This document shows, piece by piece, positions 25,823 through 35,600 of a DNA stretch of 64,000 nt. The position numbers were made by a program, and so were the translations under genes. Source of the DNA: Bacteroidia bacterium. GTDB taxonomy: Bacteria; Bacteroidota; Bacteroidia; J057. The DNA lies in contig JAUIKF010000014.1 of the NCBI GenBank assembly GCA_030430575.1, positions 62,001-126,000 of the forward strand, read 5' to 3'. The number at the start of each line of letters is the position of its first letter. The first letter of the stretch is position 1. The notes below the pieces were generated by a model. The model had not been told where the DNA came from, ran no database searches, and saw only the letters and a list, made by a program, of their open reading frames with translations.

Positions 25823-25848
25823 AGACATTGCACTGCAACGTCTCTACG
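25818..25848. repeat. Palindrome that holds the stop codons of two convergent genes
   Basis: CGTAGAGAC (25818-25826) faces GTCTCTACG (25840-25848). The TAG at 25820-25822 ends the glycosyltransferase and the TAG on the other strand at 25846-25844 ends the acetyltransferase. It belongs to the GTAGAGAC family (9656) and can also act as a two-way terminator. Confidence 0.8.
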
Positions 25849-26425
25849 ACCCATCACCGTCCGATACCAATCGACAGTAAATCAAACTGTCGGTAAATTT
25901 CCCGTCAAAGAAATAATTTTCCCGAAAATGGGCCTCTTTACGAAAATGGAGCCTTTCCAACAAGCGCTGGGAAGGAAGGTTATCAGGATTGATATTGGCC
26001 TCAATGCTGTGAAGATTCAACCGCTCAAAGCCATAGGCAATCACTGCTTCTACAGCCTCTGTCATCAGTCCTTTGCCCCAAAATGCTGGCAATAACGCAT
26101 ATCCTAGCTCTGCTCGGAAGTGTGCAGGGATCATCCGCCAATAATTCACATAGCCGATCATGTCGGTTTCTCCTGCTAGGCTGATCGCCCAGTTGATGCC
26201 TGACTTTGACTGGAAATCATCATGAATCTGCTGAATGAAGCGAGTCGCTGCATCGAGGTCTTTCAATGGAGACGTATCCATAAACTCCATGACGGAAACG
26301 TCTGTCCGAAGGCGCAGCATAGCGGCGGCATCTGTAAGCTGAAACGCCCGCAGGATCAGGCGGTCGGTAGTAAGGGTGGGGAAGGTCAAGTGGTTCAAAT
26401 CGTTTAAGTGGTTCAAATCGTTCAA
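25844..26425 (-). CDS. GNAT N-acetyltransferase, RimJ/RimL-like
   Basis: A 193-residue cytosolic acetyltransferase. It has the N-terminal TDRLILRAFQLTDAAAMLRLRTD of the Acetyltransf_3 (RimJ/RimL) group, then IGYVNYWRMIPAHFRAELGYALLPAFWGKGLMTEAVEAVIAYGFERLNLHSIEANINPDNLPSQRLLERLHFRKE. The acetyl-CoA pyrophosphate loop is FWGKGLMTEA (Q/RxxGxG/A type) and the N-PS--LL motif is conserved. Substrate could be a ribosomal protein N-terminus or a small amine. The N-terminal NDLNHLNDLNHL repeat suggests slippage; a start a few codons later is possible. Convergent with the glycosyltransferase. Confidence 0.9.
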   Translation of the reverse strand: MNDLNHLNDLNHLTFPTLTTDRLILRAFQLTDAAAMLRLRTDVSVMEFMDTSPLKDLDAATRFIQQIHDDFQSKSGINWAISLAGETDMIGYVNYWRMIPAHFRAELGYALLPAFWGKGLMTEAVEAVIAYGFERLNLHSIEANINPDNLPSQRLLERLHFRKEAHFRENYFFDGKFTDSLIYCRLVSDGDGS

Positions 26426-26488
26426 CGGGAAGCTAGAAAAGAGGTTCTTTGAGCCTTAGAGGAAGGGATCCTTTAACCCTGAAATTGT

Positions 26489-26542
26489 CCACGGATTGCA
26501 CAGATTCCACGGATTAAAGAAGAAAATTCGTGAAAATCTATG
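26489..26542. repeat. CCACGGATT...CACAGATT repeat, degenerate copy
   Basis: Starts CCACGGATTGCACAGATTCC, then ACGGATTAAAGAAGAAAATTCGTG. A fuller copy lies at 52077-52141. It is a common dispersed palindromic type in Bacteroidota; it encodes nothing. The rest of the spacer to 26704 shows no gene. Confidence 0.6.
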
Positions 26543-26704
26543 TTTTTTTTCTTCCCTCTCCTAAAATCCTCATTGATCCAAAAAAGATTAATCAAGTTAA
26601 CAAACCGAACTCTGAACCCTGAACTCCGAACTCCGAACGTAGTCCCCTTTATTCCCTGATAATCGTTATTTTGTAAATTGTTGCTTACAAATTGACTCGC
26701 AATT

Positions 26705-28564
26705 ATGATTTATTCATTGACCTCCCGCTTTCTTTTGGTGCTTTTAACCCTACCCATGTTTCTCCATGCCCAGGGACTCTACGACATCCCCACGGTCAGG
26801 AGCATATACATTGACTTCGAAAACCCCAATTACGATGCGATCCTCAAGGCTGGGTGGCTGCAGGAGTCAGGCCATAGGGAGCTGGCAACGCTGACGATGG
26901 ATGGCACGACCTATGACAGCGTCGCGATTCGCTATAAGGGCAATTCTACCTTCGCTGTCCCACGCGACCAAAATAATCCCAAAATCCCCCTCAACATCGA
27001 TATGGACGACTATATCGATCAGCAAGATTTGTTAGGGTTTGATAAAATAAAACTGGCAAATGGCTTTTTTGACCCAACCATGGTGCGAGAAGTATTGGCC
27101 TACACCATCTACAGACGCTATATGCCCGCTTCTCTTGCCAACCATATGAAGGTCTATGTCGAGGGCAATTACTTGGGAATGTATGTGAATACAGAGTCTG
27201 TCAATAAGGATTTCCTGAAAAAACATTTTGACTACAAAAAGGGCGTATTGTTCAAATGTGATCCTCAGGCTCAGTTTGGCTCAAACGACCCTTGGTTGGA
27301 TCCTGACCTCAAATGGTATGGCCCAGACAGCACGGCCTATTACGGACGCTATGACCTCAAAACGGACAATGGATGGACCGAACTCCTCCACCTGATCGAT
27401 GTCCTCAATCACGATCCAGACTCCTTGCCAACCGTTCTCAACATAGACCGCGCCATGTGGTACCTGGCGGTATCTACCGTCATCGCCAATTATGATACCT
27501 ATAATGGGATTTACATCCATAATTACTACCTCTACAAACACAAAAATGGTTTATTCCAAATGATCCCCTGGGACCTTAGCGAATCTTTTATTGGCGCCAT
27601 CAGTGGAGCAAGTGGTCTCAACAATCAACAACTCTACCGCTGGGATCCTTTTGTAGCATCGAAGGGATTGCCCTTGATGAATGTGATTAAGAGTAATTCA
27701 GTCTACAACAAGCAATACATGGCTCATATCCGCACAATCTTAAACGAAATTATGGATAAGGACTCCCTTTCCACTGTTATAGGCGATCTGCAAAATAAGA
27801 TCGCTTTTGATATGGCTGCGGATAATAATGCCTTCATGGGATTTGGAAACACCTATTTTTATTCTAATGTCAATCAGGACCTAAACGCTCCCTTTCTCCG
27901 TGTTGCAGGCATTCTGCCTACGGTTCAAGGCAGAAGCGCTTATCTGCTTTCCCATCCTGAAGTGAGCAAGATACCTCCTGCGATCCCTTCTGTCAGCAGG
28001 TCTTCGCTTTTCCCAGGGACAGGTGAAGACATCACCGTCCGCGCGACCGTTTCCAACGCGCAATTCGTGGAGCTGATGGTCACCAAAAGCGAATACGCTT
28101 CCCATTTTCAGTCGATCCACATGCGAGATGACGGCATGCATGACGACGGCGCAGCAGGCGATGGGGTGTACGGCGCAAAAGTGCCGTTTAAGGCAATGGG
28201 GGATGAAGTGAAATACTATGTCCGTGCACAGAATCAGGATGCCATGCAGCTCAATCCCCAGCGAGCTGAGTACGTCTTCTATGAATACACTGTGGGGGCA
28301 CCGCAAACCATTACCTCTCCCCCCGCACTTCAACTGACCATTAGTCCCAATCCTTCAGGGGGGATATTTAAAGTAAGTTGGGAAAGACTACCTTTTTGGC
28401 AGGTAGAAGAAGCGGCAGTATACGACCTCCAGGGAAAAAGGCTATTGACCTTTTCGATACCCGCGCCTCAACATCAACTAGCGATAGACCTGACCTCTTT
28501 CCCGCAAGGAGTTTATCTATTGCAAATGGGAAATGTTGTAGAGAAATTGGTGACTAGGGAATAA
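26705..28564 (+). CDS. Secreted CotH-kinase protein with T9SS type A signal
   Basis: A 619-residue exported protein. Signal peptide MIYSLTSRFLLVLLTLPMFLHA, then QGLYDIPTVRSIYIDFENPNYDAILK, the start of the CotH domain. Key segments are VAIRYKGNSTF, PLNIDMDDYIDQQDLLGFDKIKLANGFFDPTMVREVLAY, VYVEGNYLGMYVNTESV, KNGLFQMIPWDLSESF (about 60-370). A beta-sandwich domain follows (residues about 430-530, DGMHDDGAAGDGVYGAKVPF) and a type A sorting domain ends the protein (SPNPSGGIFKVSW ... FPQGVYLLQM). Related in domain plan to the larger protein at 6473 but without lamin tail. Likely surface-bound; the phosphorylated target, if any, is unknown. Confidence 0.9.
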   Translation: MIYSLTSRFLLVLLTLPMFLHAQGLYDIPTVRSIYIDFENPNYDAILKAGWLQESGHRELATLTMDGTTYDSVAIRYKGNSTFAVPRDQNNPKIPLNIDMDDYIDQQDLLGFDKIKLANGFFDPTMVREVLAYTIYRRYMPASLANHMKVYVEGNYLGMYVNTESVNKDFLKKHFDYKKGVLFKCDPQAQFGSNDPWLDPDLKWYGPDSTAYYGRYDLKTDNGWTELLHLIDVLNHDPDSLPTVLNIDRAMWYLAVSTVIANYDTYNGIYIHNYYLYKHKNGLFQMIPWDLSESFIGAISGASGLNNQQLYRWDPFVASKGLPLMNVIKSNSVYNKQYMAHIRTILNEIMDKDSLSTVIGDLQNKIAFDMAADNNAFMGFGNTYFYSNVNQDLNAPFLRVAGILPTVQGRSAYLLSHPEVSKIPPAIPSVSRSSLFPGTGEDITVRATVSNAQFVELMVTKSEYASHFQSIHMRDDGMHDDGAAGDGVYGAKVPFKAMGDEVKYYVRAQNQDAMQLNPQRAEYVFYEYTVGAPQTITSPPALQLTISPNPSGGIFKVSWERLPFWQVEEAAVYDLQGKRLLTFSIPAPQHQLAIDLTSFPQGVYLLQMGNVVEKLVTRE

Positions 28565-29614
28565 AAGACATGACATCTGGGTAAAACATTGAGGAGAATC
28601 CTCCATTCTCCTTTACCATTCTGGCGTTTTTTTTCTCTATTTGACAAAATTATGAACTTTTTTGGTGTATACATTTTCAATGTTTCAACATTGTAAAAAA
28701 AAAATCCATTGTTACATGTTCATTCATTTCAATTTGAAATTATTTATTTTTTACAAGATTTGCTGTTCGCAGAACAAAGAATAGGTAAAAATCAAAACAG
28801 ACATTACATAGCCTATAAAGAAGCATGATTTTTATCTGTATCGATTTAGTGAATTTATGTGCAGTATGTAGATATTTTCATAAAAAATTGAATATCAGTG
28901 TTTTATAAATACTAAATCGATTTTGGTCAAAAATTAACAAAAATAATAGAATTTATATTAATAGTATTTTTCAAATATTAACTACAGAAAATCAACAACT
29001 ATTATGGACTAACTAACTTACCCCAGTTTCAAGTCATTATAAATGGCTAAAAGGAGATGCTGAAACACTCCTTGTTCTGTATCATCGGCATATCCCACCA
29101 AACGTGCAAAACAAACCTTGTATAGTCTAACCTAGGCTATATGATCAACTGTGCCTTAATCTAGCCTTGCCAGATTACCTGTGCCAACGTACCCACCTAA
29201 CCAGCGAACTGAGGATGACCCTTCCGTTTGCCGCCCACCCCTTCGGCAAGCGTTCGACTGAGCTCACGCCGAAGTCTCAGGGCAGGTCTCGGAGAAAGGG
29301 GCTAACGGTATGAGGAAAAAACCAGAGGTTTTTTCTGCCAATCGTTAGCCTTCCCACTTGAGGGAGGGCGTCGAAACGAAAGGGTGGGTTAAAAACGCTA
29401 TCGATGGCATCCATCGAACCTGATCAAAGAGGCAAAAGCTTTCTAAAAAGATCTGGGTAATCATTAGGGCTAAAGCCCGGTCGCAATAGTATCAATGGGC
29501 GAAAAAGCTATTGCGACGCGACGCTCGACTGAGCCATGCCGAAGTCTTCAGTCTGTCGCAATAAAGCAAACTCAACAATCGAACGCTCGAACCCTCGAAC
29601 AATCGAACATTCTT
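28565..29614. other. 1.05-kb intergenic region without a gene
   Basis: 28620-29000 is very AT-rich with poly-A and poly-T runs and no frame of note. 29020-29200 has no coding look. 29215-29400 contains blocks such as GCGTTCGACTGAGCTCACGCCGAAGTC also seen in the repeat at 3501, plus a CTAACGGTATGAGG / CCAATCGTTAG inverted pair. 29467-29566 is a second copy of the 3501 repeat. No tRNA or clear small RNA is seen. Confidence 0.6.
29467..29566. repeat. Second copy of the TCGCAATAG compound palindrome
   Basis: Same block order as 3501-3625: GGTCGCAATAG, its complement CTATTGCGAC, CGCTCGACTGAG, GCCGAAGTCTTCAGTC, TGTCGCAAT. It lies downstream of the FtsX-type permease gene at 29615 as the copy at 3501 lies downstream of aroK, so a terminator role is possible. 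Confidence 0.65.
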
Positions 29615-32101
29615 TTACTCATCCCTCAGCGCCTCGATCGGATTGATCCGCGTCGCTTGCCAAGCATGAAAGCCCATGGTTATAGCTGCTACCACAAAGG
29701 CCATTACGCCCGCCAAGATAAAGGCTTGAGGGCCAATAGTGATGCGGTAGGCAAAAGTGGTGAGCCATCCATCAATCACCCAAATTGCTACAGGGCTGGC
29801 AAGCACAAAAGCGATCAGGAGCCATTTCACCACCGACCTAGACAAAAGCGATACGATCTGCAAAGCACTGGCACCCAACACTTTGCGAATCCCAATCTCT
29901 TGGGTACGCTGCTCGACGGAATAGGCCGTCAGACCCAGCAGCCCCAGACAAGCGATGAAGATCGCGAGGAAGGTGAATACGCCCAGGACCTTGCCGAGTT
30001 GCTGCTCGGCTTGGAAGCTGGCGTAGAAGTCCTGATCTACAAAGGTGTAGGTAAACGGAAGGCCAGGCTTCAGCTCTTCCCAGACGCCCTGGATCGCTGC
30101 GATGGCAGCCGTCAAGTCATCTCCAGAGTGAATTTGTTCACTGAGGCGAATGCTGAGGTAGCTGCGCCCGCCATCATAGATAGGCGCATCTCTGGTAAAC
30201 ATGGCCAGAGGCTCAATGGGGTAGTGAAGCGACCAGAAGTTGAAGTCTTCGAAGACGCCAATCACTTCAAAGGGATCAATATTGCCCCCGAGGTACTGAA
30301 GGCGCTTGCCGATTGGGGGGACATAAGCGCTGTCCGCTGGACTGCCCCAGCCAAAAACGCGCACAGCCGTTTCATTTAGGATGACATGGGACGCCTCAGC
30401 CGGTTGGTCTGAGCGGAAAGCCCTCCCATGGGCCATTTCCACCCCCAAAAGCGGCAAATAATCTTCATCTATTTCCATGATCGACATGGGCAATTCCTGG
30501 TCTGGCGCGCCGTCTAGCGCTTTGAAGTATTCTTGATTGTAGATGCGAGGTGGGGTTAAATTTGACAGCGCGCCTTGTTGCACCACTGCCAACTGTTGGA
30601 CTGCCTCCTTCAGCACTTTTTCCTGCCCTTCCATTTTCTCTACCCCTTCGATTACCATCAGATTGTCTGGTTCAAATCCAAGGTCTTTATCACGGGTAAA
30701 TTGCAGTTGCTCATATACCAATAAGGTACAGATAATCAATCCGATGGAAATCGCGAATTGAAATGTCACCAGCACATTGCGGAGCAAGCCACTCTTCATC
30801 CCCGAGGCTAGCTGGCCTTTGAGTACATGGACGGGCTGAAAAGCCGTCAGGTAAAAAGCGGGATAGCTCCCCGCCAACAGGCCCATCATTACACTCATGC
30901 CCAGAATAAACGGAATCAACCAAGGGTGACTTATGGGATTGATAATCAACTCTTTATTCGCCAAGGTATTAAATGCATCGATGGACAATTCTGCCAAGGC
31001 CACTCCAAGGATTGTTGCTACAAAACTGAACACCAATGACTCTAGCAGGAATTGCCTGATCAAAGCACCTTTGCCCGCGCCAAGGACCTTCTTGACGCCG
31101 ATCTCGCGCGCACGACGACTGGCGCGCGCCGTAGCGAGGTTCATGAAATTGATACATGAAAGAATCAATATAAGCAAAGCCACAATCCCCAACATCGACA
31201 CTTGTTGAATGTCGCCCACAGGCCCCAGGCGGTTGTTGGTTTGACCTGAATATAATCTAATATCTGTCAGCGGCATCAAATACAAATCCCAGGATTTTCC
31301 TTGTTTGATGAAGTCATCAAAGGTCACGTTCATGATGTTTTTGACCGTGGCTTCCGCATGTTTGGGAGGAATAGCGGGGAGGCGGGCTTCCACCGTGCTG
31401 ATGTCTGTCCCTTCCTTGACGAGCATGTAAGTGACAAAGGTCGTCCATATCCACGTCCACCCTTCCTGGCGCTTGACACGAGGGATGGAATTCATCGATA
31501 ATAAGCCGTCAAAGTGGAAATGGGAAGCGTCAGGTAAATCTCTCAAAACGCCTGTGACCGTGCAGTTTTTGAGTTGACTGCCTTGTTCGATCTGAATTTG
31601 CTTACCTAGAGCTGATGCCGTTCCAAAATAGCGCTTGGCTGCCGTTTCTGTCACCACAATGGTATTGGGCAATCGCAAGGACGTGGCAGGGTTCCCTTCC
31701 AGCAATTCGAAGCTGAAGACTTCGAAGAAGTTGCTGTCCGCAGCAAGGATATCTTCCTCGCCAAAGGTATGTTCCTGACCCGCGGGGTCCTCAGCAGAGA
31801 GCCACAGGTTGCCTGGCGTATGCAGTCGGGTGATGGCTTCCGCCTCGGGAATCTCTGCCCGCAGGGCATGCGCCACCGCAGGTCCTGTCGACCCAAAGGG
31901 CACGCCCGTATCTGCCCAGATATTGGTCTGGTCCACACGGTAGATGCGATCCGCTTTCTCATGGAAGCGGTCGTAGCTGTATTCATCCACCAAATACAAC
32001 AGCATCAGCAGGCAACTGGCCATTCCCACAGCAAGGCCCAATAAATTCAGCCCCGCATAGAAGCGCTGGCGAAGCATATGACGAAAAGCGATTTTCCACA
32101 T
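29615..32101 (-). CDS. FtsX/MacB-type ABC transporter permease
   Basis: An 828-residue inner-membrane permease. The N-terminus WKIAFRHMLRQRFYAGLNLLGLAVGMASCLLMLLYL is followed by a large MacB_PCD periplasmic domain (about 45-270). Three helices with the FtsX core (VALLILILSCINFMNLATARASRRAREIGVKKVLGAGKGALIRQFLLESL) follow, then a second periplasmic domain and a second FtsX core at the C-terminus (SVEQRTQEIGIRKVLGASALQIVSLLSRSVVKWL). This double-unit form without its own ATPase is common in Bacteroidota and probably pairs with a LolD/MacB-type ATPase coded elsewhere. Likely role: export or extraction at the envelope, by mechanotransmission. Substrate unknown. Confidence 0.92.
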   Translation of the reverse strand: MWKIAFRHMLRQRFYAGLNLLGLAVGMASCLLMLLYLVDEYSYDRFHEKADRIYRVDQTNIWADTGVPFGSTGPAVAHALRAEIPEAEAITRLHTPGNLWLSAEDPAGQEHTFGEEDILAADSNFFEVFSFELLEGNPATSLRLPNTIVVTETAAKRYFGTASALGKQIQIEQGSQLKNCTVTGVLRDLPDASHFHFDGLLSMNSIPRVKRQEGWTWIWTTFVTYMLVKEGTDISTVEARLPAIPPKHAEATVKNIMNVTFDDFIKQGKSWDLYLMPLTDIRLYSGQTNNRLGPVGDIQQVSMLGIVALLILILSCINFMNLATARASRRAREIGVKKVLGAGKGALIRQFLLESLVFSFVATILGVALAELSIDAFNTLANKELIINPISHPWLIPFILGMSVMMGLLAGSYPAFYLTAFQPVHVLKGQLASGMKSGLLRNVLVTFQFAISIGLIICTLLVYEQLQFTRDKDLGFEPDNLMVIEGVEKMEGQEKVLKEAVQQLAVVQQGALSNLTPPRIYNQEYFKALDGAPDQELPMSIMEIDEDYLPLLGVEMAHGRAFRSDQPAEASHVILNETAVRVFGWGSPADSAYVPPIGKRLQYLGGNIDPFEVIGVFEDFNFWSLHYPIEPLAMFTRDAPIYDGGRSYLSIRLSEQIHSGDDLTAAIAAIQGVWEELKPGLPFTYTFVDQDFYASFQAEQQLGKVLGVFTFLAIFIACLGLLGLTAYSVEQRTQEIGIRKVLGASALQIVSLLSRSVVKWLLIAFVLASPVAIWVIDGWLTTFAYRITIGPQAFILAGVMAFVVAAITMGFHAWQATRINPIEALRDE

Positions 32102-32190
32102 AGGAGAAGAAGTTTAGCGTTTTTGGTTTTGAGTTTTGGGTTCGATGGGTGCTTTGTTGGGGTCGCATAGCTGGTGGCTGTGGCCATCGG

Positions 32191-32222
32191 CATCTAACAG
32201 GTTTTCTTCATCCTGTTAGATG
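32191..32222. repeat. CATCTAACAGG hairpin
   Basis: Perfect 11-bp arms CATCTAACAGG (32191-32201) and 32212-32222 with a ten-base loop. Related to the hairpin at 9700. It lies upstream of the FtsX-type gene, in the 523-bp divergent gap 32102-32624. The rest of that gap has an AT-rich stretch with a 90-codon GTG frame that I do not accept as a gene. Confidence 0.55.
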
Positions 32223-32559
32223 TCCAAGCTACGTGGCCTACTCCACAATCACTACATCTCTTAATCAAAAGCAGTGCCTCTTGATAACTTATTGATTTTC
32301 AATATTTTATTGTTTTTGGGGAAATTTCAGGAAAAAAAAGGTATTCATTTCCGAACAGGGAAGTGGTTCAAAGTGGAACAGGGGGCAATAGACTCACCTA
32401 CAACGTCATTCCGGAATTTTGTGAGGCTTTGGGAGCAAAATATCCTGACTCCCCATGTCAAGAAGGCTATTATTGAAATCTTCAAAAGCTATCAAGTCTT
32501 AATTAGCATATTGTGTAATCTCTTTTTTAAAATTTATAATATATGAGTATTTTTACAAT

Positions 32560-32598
32560 ACCTCAACCTCAAATATTTCAAGGTGGTTGAGGTTTTTT
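32560..32598 (+). terminator. Hairpin with T-tract just upstream of the SIR2 gene
   Basis: ACCTCAACC (32560-32568) pairs with GGTTGAGGT (32585-32593), followed by TTTTTATTT. It ends 27 bases before the ATG at 32625. It could end a transcript from upstream or act as a 5' leader attenuator for the SIR2 gene. Confidence 0.6.
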
Positions 32599-32624
32599 AT
32601 TTAGCCATTTATCAAACGTCAATT

Positions 32625-35600
32625 ATGAGCCACTTAGGGATAGGAATTATTCGGAAGAAAGAAGAGGGGAAAGACCTTTTTTTGGTAATGAGGGAGGAAG
32701 AAGAAAAAGGGTGGAAGTTTTTTGAGCATCGGTTCAATGCCATAAATGCGTCATTTAAATTTAGTGAATTTGTTCAAAAACTTGAGAAAACCTTTGGATT
32801 GTTAAATACGGCGAAGGAATGCGATTTCGAATTTCTGGATGAAACGGATTGGGAAAGTAAAGAAAAGCCAGGGGCAACCATTTATCGGATAGATTTACCT
32901 AAAACACAAGTTGATAGAATTGAAGAGCAGAATGAAAAGAAGAACTTCAAATGGATTAATGGGAATGAACTAAAGGATATAGATTTAAAGAAAGAACATG
33001 TCAATTTTTTAGACTTAGCATTTTATAATTCTTCTCAATTATTATTTGACAGAGATTTCCTCACAAATGTAGAAAAACTTCAAGATGCTTTGAAGAATAA
33101 CAAGCTTGTGATATTTGTAGGGTCTGGAGTATCAATGAATTCGGGAATTCCTTCTTGGAATGGGTTGATCGATGAACTTAAAAGTGACATAGAGATTGAG
33201 GGTAATGAGGAAGACCCGCTAATCTTAGCCCAACTCCATTTTAACAGTCGGCTTAGAAAAGAATATCATGAAAGGGTACAAGATATCCTTAAACATAAAA
33301 AAGTTCGCCCTAACCCATTACATCGAATAATATTAGAGCTAAATCCAGAACACATAATAACGACAAATTATGACAACCTTTTTGAACAAGAAATAGAATC
33401 ACTCGCCCTTCCCTATTCTATAGTGAGAAAGGATTCAGACTTAACTTACACTCAAACATCAAAATTCCTTGTTAAAATGCATGGTGATTTTGATGAACGG
33501 AACATTGTATTAAAAGAAGATGACTATTTAGATTATCAAAAAAATTTCCCGCTTATTGAGAGTTTTATTAGAGGAGTCTTTTCTTCAAAAATTGTGTTGT
33601 TTATAGGTTTCTCCTTTACTGATATTAATCTCAAATTTATTATACAACGAGTTAGAAATATCTTGAAGGAAGATTTTCAGCCTGCTTATCTATTTTCCTT
33701 AGAAACTCTTGAAAACCAGAGAGTTGAATATCTAAAAAATAGAGGGGTTCGAGTTTTAACATATGATGAAGACATAAAAAAATATTCAGAAAGCAAAGAA
33801 ACTCCAAAAGAAAATTTGGTTGAACAACTAGGGTATGGAATGCGTGCTTATCATTTCCTGAAATTTCTTACTTATTACGATCGATTTGGTGAAAGGAACA
33901 AAATGTTCCATATAATTGATAAAATGTATCAATCTCTCAAAGTGTTTGAAGAATTGCCGTTCATTCCAACGCCAACACTTTTATCGCTTTATCCTTTTTC
34001 AATCAATAATAAGTTTCCGGCCAAATATGCCTCAGGATTTCACATTAAAACTCGAAATGAAGAAATTTTAGAGCTTTTCAAACAGATTAGCGTCCCAGAT
34101 GGTAAGATCCAAGCTTTGGGAGATGGTGCCGTATATGAAAATTTTAAAGACAAGTTGAGTTCTATTTTTACCCATCTAAATTCAAGTGGAATATTTTGCA
34201 TTCAACGATTTTCTGATAATAATCATAATAGAATATATTTGACCTCTAAGGGAGGTGAATGTAACTGTAAAAGGTGTTTAGATGATCGGTTAGATTATGC
34301 CGAATTATTACTTAACATCAATAGCGAATCTCCCAAGGCTATTTATGGGGACCGAAATACAAATTCATTACTACTAGATGCCTATGGTTATTTTAAGATA
34401 GGCAATTTCATCGAATCATATTATTTGTTAAAAGAATTGGCAAAAGAAAGTTGGCACAAAGGCAATTTTATAACATATTTTCTGTGTAAATATAATAGTC
34501 TTCAGTTGAAGAGATTAATAAAATATGGATCAAATGAGCTTTATATAAAAAAAGAAGAAATCAAGGAAGTAGTTAAGGAAATCGAAAAAATTAACATTGA
34601 TGAAGTAATTCAAAAACTTCCTATTGACTATCGAATAAAAGAAACACTAAGAGATATAAGGCTAAGAACATTTCCTCACACAATTGAAAGAATAATTGAA
34701 GAAAAAGTAGACGATATTCGTTCTGAATTCCAGTTTTATGAGTCACCATACAACTCGTCTACAGGGGGAGAAAATTACGTGCACACCTTATATGAAAACT
34801 TCCTCAGGCTGAGTTATTACTATAGCCATAACCTCATTTTTGAAAATGAATCTTTTTTATTTCGTCAATTGGCAGAATTTTTTTGGGAAGGGCTAATTGT
34901 TAGCTATTTCACAAATGACCGAAATGAAAATAAGATAAAGGAATTCCACATTTCTCATATTCAATCTTCTATTGCGTATTTATCTCCTTCAAAGTTATTA
35001 AAAATTTGCCAGGATTATCATTCTCAAGATTTAATTATCGAAAATGAAACGCAGAATATTTTTTTGGCAAATGCATTGAATTTTTTCAAATCAAATCATA
35101 GTGAATTAACGTTATTCGGAACCTCAGTTCAAAAAAATGAAACTTATTTTTACCAAAAAGAAAAAAGCCGTTTCTTTTCAAGAAAATGTCATATTATTTT
35201 CAATAATTTAGCCCTAATCTTAGCCTATGGAAATCTTGAAGGAGTCGATGGCAAAAAATTGGATGAATTAATTATTTCTCTTCTTCGCCATCTAAGATTG
35301 GATGAGAAATTAAAAAATGACCTTACTTATTTCAGAGAATTTGTCGAAAAGAAAATAGCCTTATTTACTGACGAGGCAATATCCTTATTGATTGACCTTA
35401 CACTTGATGATAATATATGGAGTAACAGATTAATTGAGACTGTTGTAGAAGCCGTAGAAAGCACCAACTATAGGTCTGGGAAGAGAGATATTGTAGAGAG
35501 AATTTTCAGAAGAACTTCCAAAAGACGATCTTGGAGTATAAATGAACAAGATATTCTGCCCTTGTATCAAATATTGGATGAAGCAAATAGGGTTACGTTT

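Noticed and set aside
29495-30379. 294-codon plus-strand frame
   Set aside because: Overlaps the FtsX-type gene end and starts in a repeat; composition rich in Arg, Gln and His, as in antisense frames.
32274-32546. 90-codon GTG frame before the SIR2 gene
   Set aside because: Starts on GTG in AT-rich sequence, has no family resemblance and no clear promoter; a degraded gene cannot be excluded.
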